Shown here piece by piece: positions 8,272 to 23,210 of a stretch of DNA of 64,000 nucleotides. Origin of the DNA: Enterobacter cloacae subsp. cloacae ATCC 13047. Lineage in GTDB: Bacteria; Pseudomonadota; Gammaproteobacteria; Enterobacterales; Enterobacteriaceae. Each line of letters opens with the position of its first letter. Position 1 is the first letter of the stretch. The notes under the pieces are model-generated. The model was not told the DNA's origin, ran no database searches, and saw only the letters and a program-made list of their open reading frames with translations. The stretch is from assembly GCF_000025565.1 (NCBI RefSeq), contig NC_014121.1, forward strand, positions 5,250,582 to 5,314,581, read 5' to 3'. The translations under genes and the position numbers were made by a program.

Positions 8272-11064
8272 TTAGTGAGCCTGATCCCAGTTTTCACCAC
8301 TTCCCACTTCCACCAGCAACGGCACATCGAGTTTCATGCTGTTTTCCATCAGTTCGTGGATTGTCTTCGACACGCTATCGAGATCGTCTTTGTGCACTTC
8401 GAACACCAGTTCATCGTGTACCTGCATGATCATTTTCACGCGCGGTTTCTCTTTTTCCAGCCAGGCATCCACGGCGATCATCGCGCGCTTGATGATGTCA
8501 GCTGCGGTTCCCTGCATCGGGGCGTTGATTGCAGCACGTTCTGCCCCGGCACGGCGTGCCGCGTTGCTGGATTTAATGTCGGGTAAGTAGAGACGACGAC
8601 CGTCCAGGGTTTCAACGTAGCCTTTTTCCTTCGCCTGCGCGCGGGTGCGTTCCATATATTCCAGTACGCCCGGATATCGCTCGAAGTAGAGATCCATATA
8701 CTTCTGCGACTCTTTACGCGGAATATTGAGCTGGCGTGAAAGACCGAAGGCGCTCATGCCGTAAATCAGGCCGAAGTTGATTGCTTTCGCGCTGCGGCGT
8801 TGCTCGTTTGTCACGCTGTCCAGCGGCAGACCAAAGACTTCCGCAGCGGTTGCCCGGTGGATGTCCTTCCCTTCGGCAAAGGCCGTCAACAGGCCCTTAT
8901 CACGCGAGAGGTGCGCCATAATGCGCAGCTCGATTTGCGAGTAATCAGCAGAAACAATCAGATAGTCATCAGGTGCAATAAACGCCTGACGAATGCGACG
9001 CCCTTCTTCATTTCGAACCGGAATGTTCTGCAGGTTTGGATCGGTCGAGGAGAGACGTCCGGTGGCCGCCACAGCCTGATGGTATGAAGTATGCACACGA
9101 CCCGTTTTCGGGTTGATCATCAGCGGCAGCTTATCGGTGTAAGTCGATTTCAGCTTTGCCAGACCACGGTACTCCAGAATGACTTTGGGCAGCGGATAAT
9201 CCAGCGCCAGCTCCTCCAGCACCTCTTCAGAGGTGGACGGTGCGCCGCCAGGGGTTTTCTTCAGCGGTTTGATCCCCTGCTTTTCAAACAGAATGGTTTG
9301 CAGCTGTTTTGGCGATGAGAGGTTAAACGGCTCACCGGCAAGCTCATGCGCCTTTTGCTCCAGTTCGGTCAGACGCTGGGCGAGTTCGCCCGAGTGGTTA
9401 TGCAGTACCGTCGGATCGATTTTTACGCCGTTGCGCTCGATGCGTGAAAGAACAGGTACCAGCGGCATCTCAATGTTCTGAAACACATTCAGCGGCCCTT
9501 CGTGCTTCTGCAGTTTTGGCCACATCTTCAGGTGCAGCTGCAGCGTGACGTCGGCATCTTCTGCCGCATAGCGTCCCGCCTCTTCCAGCGCTATCTGGTT
9601 AAAGGTGAGTTGATTTTTGCCTTTACCGGCAATCTCTTCAAACGTGATGGTTTTGTGCTTCAACCAGCGGTCAGACAGGGAGTCCATATCATGACGACCT
9701 GCTACGCTGTCCAGAATGTAGGATTCCAGCATGGTATCAAACGCGATACCGCGCAACTCAATACCGTAGTTTTGCAGAATACCGCGGTCGTATTTGAGGT
9801 TTTGCCCCACCTTCAACGCGTTGTCGTCTTCCAGAATTGGCTTCAGCAGTTCCAGCACGCGTTCGCGAGAGAGTTGCTCCGGTGCGTCCAGGTAATCGTG
9901 CGCGACGGGAACATAGGCAGCGATACCCGGCTCTGTCGCAAATGACAGGCCCACCATATTGGCGGTAATGTTATCCAGGCTGTCGGTTTCCGTGTCGAAA
10001 GCAAAGACCGGTGCTTTTTTCAGTTTCTCGATCCAGGCAACCAGCTGTGTCTCTTCAAGAATGGTTTCGTAGTGCTCAAAAGAGAGCGCTGCGGCTTCTT
10101 CTTCAGCCTGATCGTCGGCATCAATGACAATCGTCTCTTTTGGCTTCGCAGCCGGTTTGGCGCCTTTTGCCTGCAGCCATTTACCGGCTTCCACGTCGGT
10201 GGTCCAGCGCTTAAATTCGTATTTCTTAAACAGGCTCAGCAGGTCATCCGCAGATGGTTGTTGCACCTCAAGCTGCTCACATCCCAGTTCCAGCTCAACA
10301 TCGGTTTTAATCGTCGCCAGCTTATAGGAGAGATAAGCCACCTCTTTATTCTCTTCCAGCTTCCCGGCCATGGTTTTTGCGCCACGGAAGGAGAGCCCGG
10401 CGATTTTGTCAGACTCCGCATACAGCGTATCCAGCCCGCCCAGTCCCTGAAGGAGTGCCTGTGCCGTTTTTTCGCCAACGCCTGGCACGCCAGGGATGTT
10501 ATCCGATGAGTCACCCATCAACGCGAGGAAATCGATAATCAACTCTGGCGGCACGCCATATTTTGCGACCACCTCTTCAGGGCCGAGGATGGTGTTGGTC
10601 ATGGTGTTAATCAGGGTGATCCCTGGCGTCACCAGCTGCGCCATATCTTTATCACCAGTACTGATGAGAACCGGACGGCCCATTTTTTCGGCTTCACGCG
10701 CCAGGGTGCCAATGACGTCATCCGCTTCCACACCAGAAACCGCCAGCAGTGGCAGCCCCATCGCTTTCACCATCGCGTGCAGCGGCTCAATCTGCGCACG
10801 CAGATCGTCAGGCATTGGCGGACGGTGAGATTTGTAATGCTCAAACAACTCGTCGCGGAAAGTTTTGCCTTTCGCGTCAAAAACGACTGCCGCGTGGGTT
10901 GGCTGATACTGAAGGATCAGGCTACGCAGCATGTTAAGTACACCGTACATCGCGCCGGTGGGTTCTCCTGCGCTATTGGTCAGAGGAGGAAACGCATGAT
11001 ACGCCCGATACAGGTAAGAAGAGCCGTCGACGAGAATAAGAGGGTTTTCTGGGATCTGAACCAT
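8272..11064 (-). CDS. polA: DNA polymerase I
   Basis: Repair and Okazaki-fragment maturation polymerase. The N-terminal 5' nuclease domain (about 1-320; [28 protein letters not shown]) is followed by the 3'-5' exonuclease domain with [12 protein letters not shown] (catalytic DxE), then the polymerase domain with motif [13 protein letters not shown], motif [15 protein letters not shown] and motif [12 protein letters not shown]. Length is 930 residues, two more than E. coli. The difference lies in the linker near 315-345, which is Glu/Ala rich. The start [16 protein letters not shown] is chosen over an upstream in-frame ATG by family match. A DnaA box lies in the upstream region. Confidence 0.99.
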   Translation of the reverse strand: MVQIPENPLILVDGSSYLYRAYHAFPPLTNSAGEPTGAMYGVLNMLRSLILQYQPTHAAVVFDAKGKTFRDELFEHYKSHRPPMPDDLRAQIEPLHAMVKAMGLPLLAVSGVEADDVIGTLAREAEKMGRPVLISTGDKDMAQLVTPGITLINTMTNTILGPEEVVAKYGVPPELIIDFLALMGDSSDNIPGVPGVGEKTAQALLQGLGGLDTLYAESDKIAGLSFRGAKTMAGKLEENKEVAYLSYKLATIKTDVELELGCEQLEVQQPSADDLLSLFKKYEFKRWTTDVEAGKWLQAKGAKPAAKPKETIVIDADDQAEEEAAALSFEHYETILEETQLVAWIEKLKKAPVFAFDTETDSLDNITANMVGLSFATEPGIAAYVPVAHDYLDAPEQLSRERVLELLKPILEDDNALKVGQNLKYDRGILQNYGIELRGIAFDTMLESYILDSVAGRHDMDSLSDRWLKHKTITFEEIAGKGKNQLTFNQIALEEAGRYAAEDADVTLQLHLKMWPKLQKHEGPLNVFQNIEMPLVPVLSRIERNGVKIDPTVLHNHSGELAQRLTELEQKAHELAGEPFNLSSPKQLQTILFEKQGIKPLKKTPGGAPSTSEEVLEELALDYPLPKVILEYRGLAKLKSTYTDKLPLMINPKTGRVHTSYHQAVAATGRLSSTDPNLQNIPVRNEEGRRIRQAFIAPDDYLIVSADYSQIELRIMAHLSRDKGLLTAFAEGKDIHRATAAEVFGLPLDSVTNEQRRSAKAINFGLIYGMSAFGLSRQLNIPRKESQKYMDLYFERYPGVLEYMERTRAQAKEKGYVETLDGRRLYLPDIKSSNAARRAGAERAAINAPMQGTAADIIKRAMIAVDAWLEKEKPRVKMIMQVHDELVFEVHKDDLDSVSKTIHELMENSMKLDVPLLVEVGSGENWDQAH

Positions 11065-11106
11065 AATGTCCGTGCCTTTAATCAATTTATGACTAAAGGA
11101 TGCCAC

Positions 11107-11488
11107 AGAAGGATGAAAACATCAGTTATTAGCGCCTGATACAGGAAAAGATTTTACGATCGTGAGGATCGCTCGCAAAATTTAAACTGTGGATAAGTTT
11201 GTGAATACTTTCACTTCATATGACTAACAAAGGCAAAAAAAGCGTAAAGACACATAATTATAATCTATTTATCAATTAGTTATATACGGACAGTGATTTA
11301 TATTGCTAGCTAATGAGAATATAGCATATGTGGATATATGCCCGGTTTGCTGCGTAATAGTAGTGAAATCTTCTGCAGCGAGATACTGTCTGTCAACTCT
11401 CCGTATGAAAGCCCCATTATTTTGTCTGATTTCTGATAAAATCAGCGCCCTGCACCGGATAGTCGGTCGCTAACTTACAGCTAACCAT
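11107..11488. promoter_or_regulatory. polA/yihG divergent control region with a DnaA box
   Basis: The stretch is AT-rich and holds no gene that I can support. A perfect DnaA box (TGTGGATAA, 11188-11196) lies about 125 bases upstream of the polA ATG. DnaA has been reported to stimulate polA expression in E. coli. The promoters of polA (minus) and yihG (plus) must lie here but I cannot place them with confidence. Confidence 0.6.
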
Positions 11489-12412
11489 TTGAAAAAGCTC
11501 ATCATGTCGAGATTGCTCGCTGCAATAACATTACTGTTAAGCATCATTTTAACTATTCTGGTAACGATCGCCTGTTCTGTACCGATCATCATCGCCGGGA
11601 TAATTAAACTGCTGTTACCTTTGCCTACGGTTTGGCGAGCCGTGTCGGCGTTTTGTAATTTCATGATGTACTGCTGGTGCGAAGGGTTGGCCATCCTGCT
11701 GCGCCTGAATCCTCACCTGAAGTGGGACGTTGAGGGCCTGGAAAGACTCAACAAAAAGAACTGGTATCTGCTGATCTGTAATCATCACAGCTGGGCCGAC
11801 ATCGTGGTGTTATGTGTGCTGTTCCGTAAGCATATCCCGATGAACAAATACTTCCTGAAGCAACAGCTGGCCTGGGTACCGTTTATCGGCCTGGCCTGCT
11901 GGGCGCTGGATATGCCGTTTATGAAACGCTATTCGCGCAGCTATTTGATTCGCCACCCGGAGCGGCGTGGTAAGGATGTGGAAACGACGCGTCGTTCCTG
12001 CGAGAAGTTTCGCGCACATCCGACAACGATTGTGAATTTTGTCGAAGGCTCGCGGTTTACAGAAGAGAAGCGTCTTCAGACTCGCTCCCCTTATCAGAAC
12101 CTGCTGCCCCCCAAGGCGGCGGGTATTGCCATGGCGCTTAACGTGCTGGGGGCACAGTTCGATAAATTACTGAACGTGACGCTCTGCTATCCGGAAAACG
12201 ATAAGACGCCTTTCTTCGATATGCTCAGCGGCAAGCTGACGCGTATTGTGGTTCGTGTCGATCTGGTGCCAATTGATACCGAACTGCATGGGGATTACGT
12301 TAACGATAAGAACTTCAAACGTCGTTTCCAGCTTTGGCTTAATACGCTCTGGAAAGAGAAAGATGAGCAGATAGAGAACATCAAAGCTTCAAACAAAAAC
12401 GCCGGTCATTGA
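11489..12412 (+). CDS. yihG: Probable lysophospholipid acyltransferase YihG
   Basis: PlsC-family acyltransferase at the inner membrane. An N-terminal hydrophobic segment (about 8-45) precedes the acyltransferase motifs NHHSWAD (HX4D) and VEGSRF, and a later conserved [11 protein letters not shown]. It matches E. coli YihG over its whole length, and is thought to acylate lysophosphatidic acid. The start is uncertain. The E. coli-like N-terminus (MANLLNKFIM) aligns with [10 protein letters not shown] here, so the expected ATG reads ACA. TTG at 11489 (307 residues) or ATG at 11504 (302 residues) are the options, neither with a strong ribosome-binding site. The stop overlaps the terminator shared with dsbA. 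Confidence 0.9.
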   Translation: MKKLIMSRLLAAITLLLSIILTILVTIACSVPIIIAGIIKLLLPLPTVWRAVSAFCNFMMYCWCEGLAILLRLNPHLKWDVEGLERLNKKNWYLLICNHHSWADIVVLCVLFRKHIPMNKYFLKQQLAWVPFIGLACWALDMPFMKRYSRSYLIRHPERRGKDVETTRRSCEKFRAHPTTIVNFVEGSRFTEEKRLQTRSPYQNLLPPKAAGIAMALNVLGAQFDKLLNVTLCYPENDKTPFFDMLSGKLTRIVVRVDLVPIDTELHGDYVNDKNFKRRFQLWLNTLWKEKDEQIENIKASNKNAGH

Positions 12413-12424
12413 CCGGCGTTTTTA
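12395..12424. terminator. Bidirectional terminator between yihG and dsbA
   Basis: AACGCCGGTCA and TGACCGGCGTT form an 11-bp stem flanked by A5 on the left and T5 on the right, so it can stop transcription from both sides. The yihG stop codon lies inside the stem. Confidence 0.9.
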
Positions 12425-12435
12425 TATCATTGGGT

Positions 12436-13059
12436 TTACTTCTTCTCGACCAGGTATTTCACGGTGTCTGCGTACTGCTGTACGAAGATATCCATGCTGC
12501 TGGTGTCCATGCCCTGCATGTTCAGCTGATATTTGCCGTTAACATACATCGCCGGAACGCCCTGGAGCTGCAGATCGGCTGCGGCTTTTTCCTGTTGAGC
12601 AACCAGCGATTTCACGACAAAGCTGTTCCATGCGGCGTCGTAGTCTTCACCTTTCACGCCTGCGTCAACGAACACTTTACGAATATCTGCTGCGGTCTGG
12701 ACGGTCTGGGTTTTCTGCACCGCTTCAAACATAGGGGAGGTGATCTTATCTTCCACACCCAGCGCAATCGCAACCGCCCACGCCTGAGTCAGGTCTTTAC
12801 CCAATGGGCCCAGGAACTCAACGTGGTATTTGGTCATTTTGGTGCCTTCCGGCAGCTTTTTCTTCACGTTGTCAGCAACATGCAGCACCTGCTCAAACTC
12901 ATAGCAGTGTGGGCAATAGAACGAGAAGAACTCGAGAACCTGTGGCTCGCCAGCGACGGGCTTGTCCAGCGTGATGTACTGTTTGCCGTCGGTAAACTGT
13001 GCAGCAGAAGCGCTAAATGCCAGAATCATACCTGCCAGCGCCAGCCAAATTTTTTTCAT
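12436..13059 (-). CDS. dsbA: Periplasmic thiol:disulfide oxidoreductase DsbA
   Basis: Introduces disulfide bonds into secreted proteins and is reoxidised by DsbB. A Sec signal peptide [19 protein letters not shown] is followed by the mature protein starting AQFTDG. The active site CPHC falls at mature residues 30-33, and the cis-Pro loop is GVPAMYVNG. Length is 207 residues (E. coli 208). The chosen ATG follows AGGAGAG; the frame is open nine codons further but that reading spoils the signal peptide. It lies 27 bases after srkA; in E. coli both are read from a Cpx-controlled promoter upstream of srkA as well as a dsbA promoter. Confidence 0.99.
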   Translation of the reverse strand: MKKIWLALAGMILAFSASAAQFTDGKQYITLDKPVAGEPQVLEFFSFYCPHCYEFEQVLHVADNVKKKLPEGTKMTKYHVEFLGPLGKDLTQAWAVAIALGVEDKITSPMFEAVQKTQTVQTAADIRKVFVDAGVKGEDYDAAWNSFVVKSLVAQQEKAAADLQLQGVPAMYVNGKYQLNMQGMDTSSMDIFVQQYADTVKYLVEKK

Positions 13060-13086
13060 GATTAACTCTCTCCTGGGTGTGTCCAA

Positions 13087-14073
13087 TTAATACATCGGCG
13101 TTAGTTGCAGTGGGGGTTCCTGAAGAACCTTAACCTGCTCAGTAAATGTGGATATCTGGTTGCGCCAGTAATCCTCTCCGGTAAGCCACGGGAAATTACG
13201 AGGAAATGCGGGATCATCCCAACGCCTGATTAACCATGCGAGATAATAAACAAAACGCATCGCACGTAAAGGTTCTATCAGGGCAATTTCGTCTGAATTA
13301 AAAGGGCTAAACTCTTCATAGGCTTCAATAATCGTTTCAAGCTGCATACGTTGCTCGGCTTTGTCGCCGTTGAGCAACATCCACAAATCCTGCACTGCAG
13401 GCCCCATCCTCGCATCATCGAGGTCAACAAACAGAGGGCCATCGCGCCAGAGAATATTCCCGGCATGACAATCACCATGCAAACGCAGGACAGAAATATC
13501 ATCGCGCCAGCAGGCTTTTACCGCCCCAATAAGTTTATCCGTCGCGCTGAGAAACGCGTCCTTTAACGCAGAGGGAATAAACGCTGAGGTTTCGAAGACC
13601 TGGCGGGGTTCAATAAGGTATTCCTGAATTCCGATAGTCGGGCGGGCAATAAACGACGTTTTGCGTCCCGTCTGGTGGATGCGCCCCAGATAGCGGGCGA
13701 CCCACTCCATTTGGTCGATATTATCCGCTTCAAACTGGCGGCCACCCAGACTGGGAAATACGGCGTAATAGAACCCTTCGTGCGTAAGGAGCGTTTGGTT
13801 ATTGAATTTTATCGGTGCGGCAACAGGAACTTCATCATTCAGTAAATCGTGAGCAAACTGATGCTCTTCCTGAATTTGTTCAGCGGACCAGCGCTTGGGG
13901 CGATAGAACTTAACAACGAAGCGCTGACGATCCTCGTCCTGGAATTGATAGACGCGGTTTTCGTAGCTATTTAGCGGGGTTAGCCCGGAATCCACCCGAA
14001 TACCCTGCTCAAACAGCGCATCCATAATGGTATCCGGGTGTAATGTCTGGAAAGTAAAAGCCTGGTCGTTCAT
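13087..14073 (-). CDS. srkA: Stress response Ser/Thr kinase SrkA (YihE)
   Basis: Aminoglycoside-phosphotransferase-like protein kinase that counters programmed death under stress, Cpx-regulated in E. coli. The kinase fold is shown by VVKFYRP (ATP-binding Lys), LRLHGDCHAGNILW (catalytic HGDxHxxN) and VDLDDARMGP (metal-binding Asp). Its 328 residues equal the E. coli length. It lies between yihD and dsbA on the same strand, the conserved order. Confidence 0.97.
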   Translation of the reverse strand: MNDQAFTFQTLHPDTIMDALFEQGIRVDSGLTPLNSYENRVYQFQDEDRQRFVVKFYRPKRWSAEQIQEEHQFAHDLLNDEVPVAAPIKFNNQTLLTHEGFYYAVFPSLGGRQFEADNIDQMEWVARYLGRIHQTGRKTSFIARPTIGIQEYLIEPRQVFETSAFIPSALKDAFLSATDKLIGAVKACWRDDISVLRLHGDCHAGNILWRDGPLFVDLDDARMGPAVQDLWMLLNGDKAEQRMQLETIIEAYEEFSPFNSDEIALIEPLRAMRFVYYLAWLIRRWDDPAFPRNFPWLTGEDYWRNQISTFTEQVKVLQEPPLQLTPMY

Positions 14074-14148
14074 CCGATCATCCGGAAATTATACGAATGA
14101 TTCAGGATATCATCTTGTGGCGATTTCGGTGCCGCCGCTTACAAGCTT

Positions 14149-14418
14149 TTACTCTTTAATTACGCCTCGGGCGCGCAGCAATGCGGTTTTAAAATCTTCC
14201 TCATAATCTTTCTGAATACCAGGAATAACAGCATCTTTGGCAGAGTCACGCATTTTGAGGTGATAGATCAGGATGTCGTCAGAAAGGTCTGTCAGTTCAC
14301 CTTCAAAACCTGACTCTTTCGCCAGTTTCTGTAAAAATTGCATCAGATTCAGCTCTGGCTCTTTTTGCCAGGCTGGCTGGAGGAGTTCAATGACTTCATT
14401 CAGACGTTTACATTTCAT
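14149..14418 (-). CDS. yihD: Conserved protein YihD (DUF1040)
   Basis: 89-residue cytosolic protein identical in length to E. coli YihD; begins [21 protein letters not shown] and ends RARGVIKE. No signal or membrane segment is seen. Function is unknown. AGGAG precedes the ATG. It is divergent from mobA and upstream of srkA-dsbA. Confidence 0.93.
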   Translation of the reverse strand: MKCKRLNEVIELLQPAWQKEPELNLMQFLQKLAKESGFEGELTDLSDDILIYHLKMRDSAKDAVIPGIQKDYEEDFKTALLRARGVIKE

Positions 14419-14486
14419 GGTGGTGCTCCTTTCATTTAGAGTGACACGTTAGCAGGGTCAATCCCACAATAAAAGAGGCGATATTC

Positions 14487-15071
14487 GTGAATCCGGGTCA
14501 GGAAATCATCGGAGTGGTTCTGGCGGGTGGCAGAGCAACGCGCATGGCGGGAAAAGATAAGGGGCTTCAGCAGCTTAACGGTAAGCCACTTTGGCAGCAT
14601 GTTGCTGACACGCTTGCAGATCAGGTTGCGGCAATGGCCATCAGTGCCAATCGCCATATCGATATTTATCAGCGCAGCGGATACCCCGTTTATCAGGATA
14701 CTCTTGGGGATTACCCAGGACCGTTGGCCGGCATGCTCTCGGTCATGCAGCAGTCTGAGGCAGAGTGGTTTGTTTTCTGCCCGTGTGATACGCCATTTAT
14801 TCCCTCCTGCCTTGTCGAGCGTCTCGTGCAATTTCGTGATGGTGCACCGGTTGTCTGGGTGCATGACGGTGAGCGCGACCATCCTGCTATTACGCTGATT
14901 CATAGATCATTAGTTCCAGCGCTGCAGGATTACCTGACGGCGGGAGAGCGAAGAGTCATGGTGTTTATGCGTCAGTCAGGCGGCCATTCCGTTGATTTTA
15001 GCGACTGGAAGTCTGCCTTTGTGAACGTGAATACGACGGAAGATTTACAGACCATGCAGGAGAAAAAATGA
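14487..15071 (+). CDS. mobA: Molybdenum cofactor guanylyltransferase
   Basis: Transfers GMP to molybdopterin to make the MGD form of the cofactor used by nitrate, DMSO and TMAO reductases and formate dehydrogenases. The N-terminal nucleotide-binding signature [24 protein letters not shown] is clear, followed by CPCDTPFIP (metal-binding Asp) and [11 protein letters not shown]. The GTG start, behind AGAGG, gives 194 residues, the E. coli length. It overlaps mobB by four bases (ATGA), so translation is coupled. Confidence 0.97.
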   Translation: MNPGQEIIGVVLAGGRATRMAGKDKGLQQLNGKPLWQHVADTLADQVAAMAISANRHIDIYQRSGYPVYQDTLGDYPGPLAGMLSVMQQSEAEWFVFCPCDTPFIPSCLVERLVQFRDGAPVVWVHDGERDHPAITLIHRSLVPALQDYLTAGERRVMVFMRQSGGHSVDFSDWKSAFVNVNTTEDLQTMQEKK

Positions 15072-15571
15072 CGCCTGTTTTAGCTATCGCCGCCTGGAGT
15101 GGTACCGGGAAAACGACGCTGCTTAAAAAGCTGATACCCGCACTTTGTGCCAGAGGCATCCGCCCAGGGCTGATTAAGCATACCCACCACAATATGGACG
15201 TCGATAAACCGGGTAAAGACAGCTATGAACTGCGTAAGGCAGGTGCCGCGCAAACCATGGTGGCAAGTCGTGAGCGGTGGGCATTGATGACGGAAACGCC
15301 CGATGAAGCACCACTGGATCTCGCGTATCTGGTCAGTCGGATGGATCACTCCACGCTTGATCTGGTGCTGGTTGAGGGGTTTAAGCATGAGGCCGTTGCA
15401 AAGATCCTGCTGTTCAGAAGCGATGCCGGGCATGATGTTAGCGAGTTAACGCTGGATGAGCATGTCATTGCGGTGGTCAGCGATGTCGCTCTCGATGTTG
15501 AGGTTCCGGTGCTGGATTTAAATGATGAGGATAGAATTGCTGAGTTTATTGTGGGGTGGGGTGCGGTCTGA
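15068..15571 (+). CDS. mobB: Molybdopterin-guanine dinucleotide biosynthesis adaptor MobB
   Basis: GTP-binding P-loop protein that assists MobA. Walker A is [14 protein letters not shown] near residues 8-21; [17 protein letters not shown] and [10 protein letters not shown] are family hallmarks. Length is 167 residues, a little shorter than E. coli. It lies convergent with the rRNA operon, whose 5S gene begins under 80 bases downstream. The mobA-mobB neighbour of 5S is the E. coli rrnA arrangement. Confidence 0.96.
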   Translation: MTPVLAIAAWSGTGKTTLLKKLIPALCARGIRPGLIKHTHHNMDVDKPGKDSYELRKAGAAQTMVASRERWALMTETPDEAPLDLAYLVSRMDHSTLDLVLVEGFKHEAVAKILLFRSDAGHDVSELTLDEHVIAVVSDVALDVEVPVLDLNDEDRIAEFIVGWGAV

Positions 15572-15573
15572 TG

Positions 15574-15596
15574 CCCTCTCCCGCAGGGTGAGGGAG
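15574..15596. repeat. Short CCCTC-rich palindromic repeat (box/REPIN-like)
   Basis: CCCTCTCCCGCAGGGTGAGGGA forms an imperfect palindrome directly after the mobB stop. Related copies occur at 48412-48507 and 57602-57634, so it belongs to a dispersed intergenic family. Confidence 0.6.
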
Positions 15597-15607
15597 AAAA
15601 CAAAAGC

Positions 15608-15637
15608 AAAAAACCCCGCACCTTACGGTACGGGGTT
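15608..15637 (-). terminator. rRNA operon terminator
   Basis: Stem of AACCCCG/CGGGGTT extended by ACC/GGT across one mismatch, TTAC-type loop, then six T in the minus-strand sense. It lies 11 bases beyond the 3' end of 5S and stops the rRNA transcript before mobB. Confidence 0.9.
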
Positions 15638-15648
15638 CTTCTTATTTG

Positions 15649-15768
15649 ATGCCTGGCAGTTCCCTACTCTCACATGGGGAGACCCCACACTACCATCGGC
15701 GCTACGGCGTTTCACTTCTGAGTTCGGCATGGGGTCAGGTGGGACCACCGCGCTAAAGCCGCCAGGCA
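15649..15768 (-). rRNA. rrf: 5S ribosomal RNA
   Basis: 120-nt gene with 5' TGCCTGGCGGC and 3' GCCAGGCAT pairing, and the conserved central CCACCTGACCCCATGCCGAACTC region. No tRNA genes follow it, unlike E. coli rrnC, where aspT and trpT lie downstream. Confidence 0.98.
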
Positions 15769-15831
15769 AATTCTGTTAATCTGTATCAGGCTGAAAATCG
15801 TCTCTCTTCGCCAAAACATCTTCGGCGTTGT

Positions 15832-18735
<2,904 letters not shown>

Positions 18736-18918
18736 TCACAACCCGAAGATGTTTCACTTCTGATTGCGAAAATTTGAGAGACTCGAACACACCATTAAAG
18801 ATGTGTCGTTTCAATTTTCAGCTTGATCCAGATTTTTAAAGAGCAAATATCTCAAACATGACTCGCAAGTCAGTTTTGAGATATGACGGCAGGTGACTTT
18901 CACTCACGAACCAGCAAG

Positions 18919-18994
18919 TGGCGTCCCCTAGGGGATTCGAACCCCTGTTACCGCCGTGAAAGGGCGGTGTCCTGGGCCTCTAGACGAAGGGGAC
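18919..18994 (-). tRNA. gltU: tRNA-Glu (UUC) in the 16S-23S spacer
   Basis: 76 nt including an encoded CCA. The acceptor stem GTCCCCT pairs with AGGGGAC, the anticodon is TTC, and the T arm shows GGTTCGAATCC. It is the only tRNA in the spacer. A BoxA-like antitermination sequence (TGCTCTTTAAAAATC) lies between it and 23S near 18830-18845. In E. coli rrnB, rrnC, rrnE and rrnG carry this tRNA, while rrnA, rrnD and rrnH carry Ile and Ala tRNAs. Confidence 0.98.
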
Positions 18995-19078
18995 GTACAG
19001 TCTCAATCGCAAGACGCCTTGCTATTTACTTTTCATCAGACAATCTGTGTGAGCACTACAAAGGCAGGTTCTTTAAGG

Positions 19079-20618
<1,540 letters not shown>

Positions 20619-20751
20619 AAAAGTTTGATGCTCAATGAATTAAACTTCGTAATGAATTACGTGTTCACTCTTGAGACTTGGTATTCATTTATTGTCCGAA
20701 GACATTAAGAATCCATGTCACTTTGAGTGCCCACACAGATTGTCTGATAAA

Positions 20752-20764
20752 TTGTTAAAGAGCA
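20752..20764 (-). promoter_or_regulatory. rRNA leader BoxA antitermination site
   Basis: TGCTCTTTAACAA in the minus sense is the exact E. coli rrn leader boxA, the NusB-S10 binding site of the antitermination complex. It is followed by the conserved ATTTATCAGACAATCTGTGTGG leader segment before 16S. Confidence 0.95.
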
Positions 20765-20799
20765 GTGCCGCTTCGTTTTCGCTGCGGCGCGGGGTGTGC

Positions 20800-20923
20800 A
20801 TATTACGCTTTCCCGCTTCAGAGTCAAGCGTTTAATTTGCTTTTCTCTGCTGACCCGGCGGCGTGTGTGCCGTTGTTCCGTGTCAGTGGAGGCGCATTAT
20901 AGGGAGTTATTCTGAAGTGACAA
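20800..20923 (-). promoter_or_regulatory. rRNA operon tandem promoters P1 and P2
   Basis: P1: TTGTCA (20918-20923), 16-bp spacer, TATAAT (20896-20901), then a GC-rich GCGCC discriminator as expected for ppGpp/DksA control, with an A/T-rich UP-like element upstream. P2: TTGACT (20822-20827), 16-bp spacer, TAATAT (20800-20805). The arrangement is that of E. coli rrn operons. The rest of 20619-21072 is leader and the divergent yieP promoter. Confidence 0.92.
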
Positions 20924-21072
20924 GAGGAAATTTAAAAAAAGTTTCCGTCCGTGTTTTTTTTCACCAATAGCGATGAAATCAAGCTACAAAGTGTTCTATT
21001 TGATGTATCTGCAACCACAATCACATTCACGGTGGCATACTTATCGACAAGAATCATTAAGGAATAAAAGCA

Positions 21073-21780
21073 ATGCCATTGAGCGCACAACAGCTGGCAG
21101 CCCAAAAAAACCTGTCTTATGTGCTGGCAGAAAAGCTGGCTCAGCTGATTTTAGCGGGTAAATATGCCCCGGGTAGCATCCTGCCGGGTGAAATGGAGCT
21201 GGGCGAGCAGTTTGGCGTGAGTCGTACCGCCGTTCGCGAAGCAGTGAAAACCTTAACAGCAAAAGGCATGGTGCTACCACGTCCGCGCATTGGCACGCGG
21301 GTGATGCCACAAAGCAACTGGAACTTCCTCGATCAGGAACTTCTCTCCTGGTGGATGACAGAAGACAACTTCAATCAGGTCGTCGATCACTTTCTGGTGA
21401 TGCGCAGCAGTCTTGAGCCGCAGGCCTGCCTGCTTGCCGCCACGCTCGGGACAGCAGAACAAAAAGCCCAGCTCAACACCTTAATGGAAGAGATGGTGTT
21501 CCTGAAAAAGCACTTCAACCGCGAGCGCTGGGTTGAGGTCGATATGGCCTGGCATGAACATATCTATATGATGAGCGCCAATCCGTTCCTTACCTCTTTT
21601 GCTTCTTTATTCCATTCGGTGTACCACACCTACTTTACCTCTATTACTCAGGACGAAGTGGTGAAGCTGGATCTGCATCAGGCCATTGTCGATGCCATTC
21701 AGGAGAGCGACGGGCAACGAGCCCTGAGCGCTTGCCAGGCGTTACTGGCCGCGCCAACCCACCAGCAGGTGAATAAATGA
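21073..21780 (+). CDS. yieP: FadR-subfamily GntR transcription regulator YieP
   Basis: 235-residue regulator. A winged helix (about 15-80: [37 protein letters not shown]) is followed by an all-helical FCD ligand-binding domain with metal-binding His and Asp candidates ([13 protein letters not shown]). The ligand is not known from sequence. Together with hsrA it lies next to rrnC in E. coli, divergent from 16S, and the same holds here. It overlaps hsrA by four bases. Confidence 0.94.
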   Translation: MPLSAQQLAAQKNLSYVLAEKLAQLILAGKYAPGSILPGEMELGEQFGVSRTAVREAVKTLTAKGMVLPRPRIGTRVMPQSNWNFLDQELLSWWMTEDNFNQVVDHFLVMRSSLEPQACLLAATLGTAEQKAQLNTLMEEMVFLKKHFNRERWVEVDMAWHEHIYMMSANPFLTSFASLFHSVYHTYFTSITQDEVVKLDLHQAIVDAIQESDGQRALSACQALLAAPTHQQVNK

Positions 21781-23210
21781 TAAAGAAAAAAGCACGCAGC
21801 ATGGCCGGGCTGCCGTGGATTGCAGCCATGGCGTTCTTTATGCAGGCACTGGATGCCACCATCCTCAACACCGCACTTCCCGCCATTGCGCAAAGCCTTA
21901 ACCGATCGCCGCTGGCGATGCAGTCCGCCATCATCAGTTACACCCTGACGGTTGCAATGTTGATCCCGGTGAGCGGCTGGCTGGCCGATCGCTTCGGCAC
22001 CCGTCGCGTATTTATGTTGGCCGTAACGCTCTTTACGCTCGGTTCGCTGGCCTGTGCATTATCATCCTCTCTGACCGAACTGGTTATCTTCCGCGTCCTG
22101 CAGGGAATTGGCGGCGCGATGATGATGCCCGTGGCGCGCCTGGCACTTTTGCGCGCCTATCCGCGCAGTGAATTGCTTCCCGTGCTCAACTTCGTCACCA
22201 TGCCCGGCCTGGTCGGTCCTATACTTGGCCCGGTGCTGGGCGGTGTGTTTGTCACCTGGGCCAGCTGGCACTGGATCTTCCTGATTAACATTCCAATTGG
22301 CGTAGCAGGGCTGCTGTATGCCCGCAAATATATGCCGAACTTCACCACGCCAAGACGCAGTTTCGATATGGGTGGTTTTTTCCTGTTTGGTCTGAGCCTG
22401 GTATTGTTCTCCAGCGGGATGGAGCTGTTTGGTGAGAAGATAGTGGCAACATGGCTTGCGCTGGCTGTCATTCTTGGCGGTATTTTGCTGTTCCTTCTTT
22501 ATATACGTCATGCACGCCGTCACCCGACACCGCTGATCTCGCTGTCTCTCTTTAATACGCGCACTTTCTCGGTAGGTATCGCGGGGAATATTGCTTCGCG
22601 CCTGGGGACGGGCTGCGTACCGTTTTTGATGCCTCTGATGCTGCAGGTCGGTTTCGGCTATCCGGCCCTGATAGCCGGCTGCATGATGGCGCCCACGGCA
22701 ATGGGCTCAATTCTGGCCAAATCAACCGTCACGCAGGTGCTGCGCTGGTTTGGCTATCGGAAGACACTGGTTGGCGTAACGGTCTTTATCGGGCTGATGA
22801 TTGCGCAGTTCTCGCTACAATCTGCCTCGCTTCCCGTCTGGATGCTGATCCTGCCGCTGTTTGTGCTGGGTATGGCAATGTCAACGCAGTTCACGTCGAT
22901 GAACACGATTACTCTCGCGGATCTGACTGACGACAACGCCAGTAGTGGCAACAGCGTGCTGGCGGTGACTCAACAGTTATCAATCAGCCTTGGGGTGGCT
23001 GTCAGTGCCGCGGTACTGCGGTTCTATGAAGGTTTTGACAGCGCGAACACCGTCGAGCAGTTCCACTATACCTTTATCACGATGGGCGTACTTACCGTCG
23101 TTTCAGCGCTGGTCTTTATGCTGTTAAAACCGAAAGATGGTCGAAACCTGATTAAAGAACGCCACAAAACAAAAGCTAAACCGAACCCCGTTCCATCAGA
23201 ACAGGAGTAA
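21777..23210 (+). CDS. hsrA: MFS transporter HsrA (DHA2 family)
   Basis: 477-residue inner-membrane carrier with about 14 predicted membrane spans. DHA2-type motifs are visible: [14 protein letters not shown] in the first span, [13 protein letters not shown] (motif A) and [17 protein letters not shown]. coli HsrA (YieO) is described as a putative drug-efflux protein that restores hns-related phenotypes when overexpressed. The substrate here is unknown. It starts inside the yieP stop (ATGA overlap). Its last 35 bases overlap the convergent rbsR 3' end. Confidence 0.94.
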   Translation: MIKKKARSMAGLPWIAAMAFFMQALDATILNTALPAIAQSLNRSPLAMQSAIISYTLTVAMLIPVSGWLADRFGTRRVFMLAVTLFTLGSLACALSSSLTELVIFRVLQGIGGAMMMPVARLALLRAYPRSELLPVLNFVTMPGLVGPILGPVLGGVFVTWASWHWIFLINIPIGVAGLLYARKYMPNFTTPRRSFDMGGFFLFGLSLVLFSSGMELFGEKIVATWLALAVILGGILLFLLYIRHARRHPTPLISLSLFNTRTFSVGIAGNIASRLGTGCVPFLMPLMLQVGFGYPALIAGCMMAPTAMGSILAKSTVTQVLRWFGYRKTLVGVTVFIGLMIAQFSLQSASLPVWMLILPLFVLGMAMSTQFTSMNTITLADLTDDNASSGNSVLAVTQQLSISLGVAVSAAVLRFYEGFDSANTVEQFHYTFITMGVLTVVSALVFMLLKPKDGRNLIKERHKTKAKPNPVPSEQE

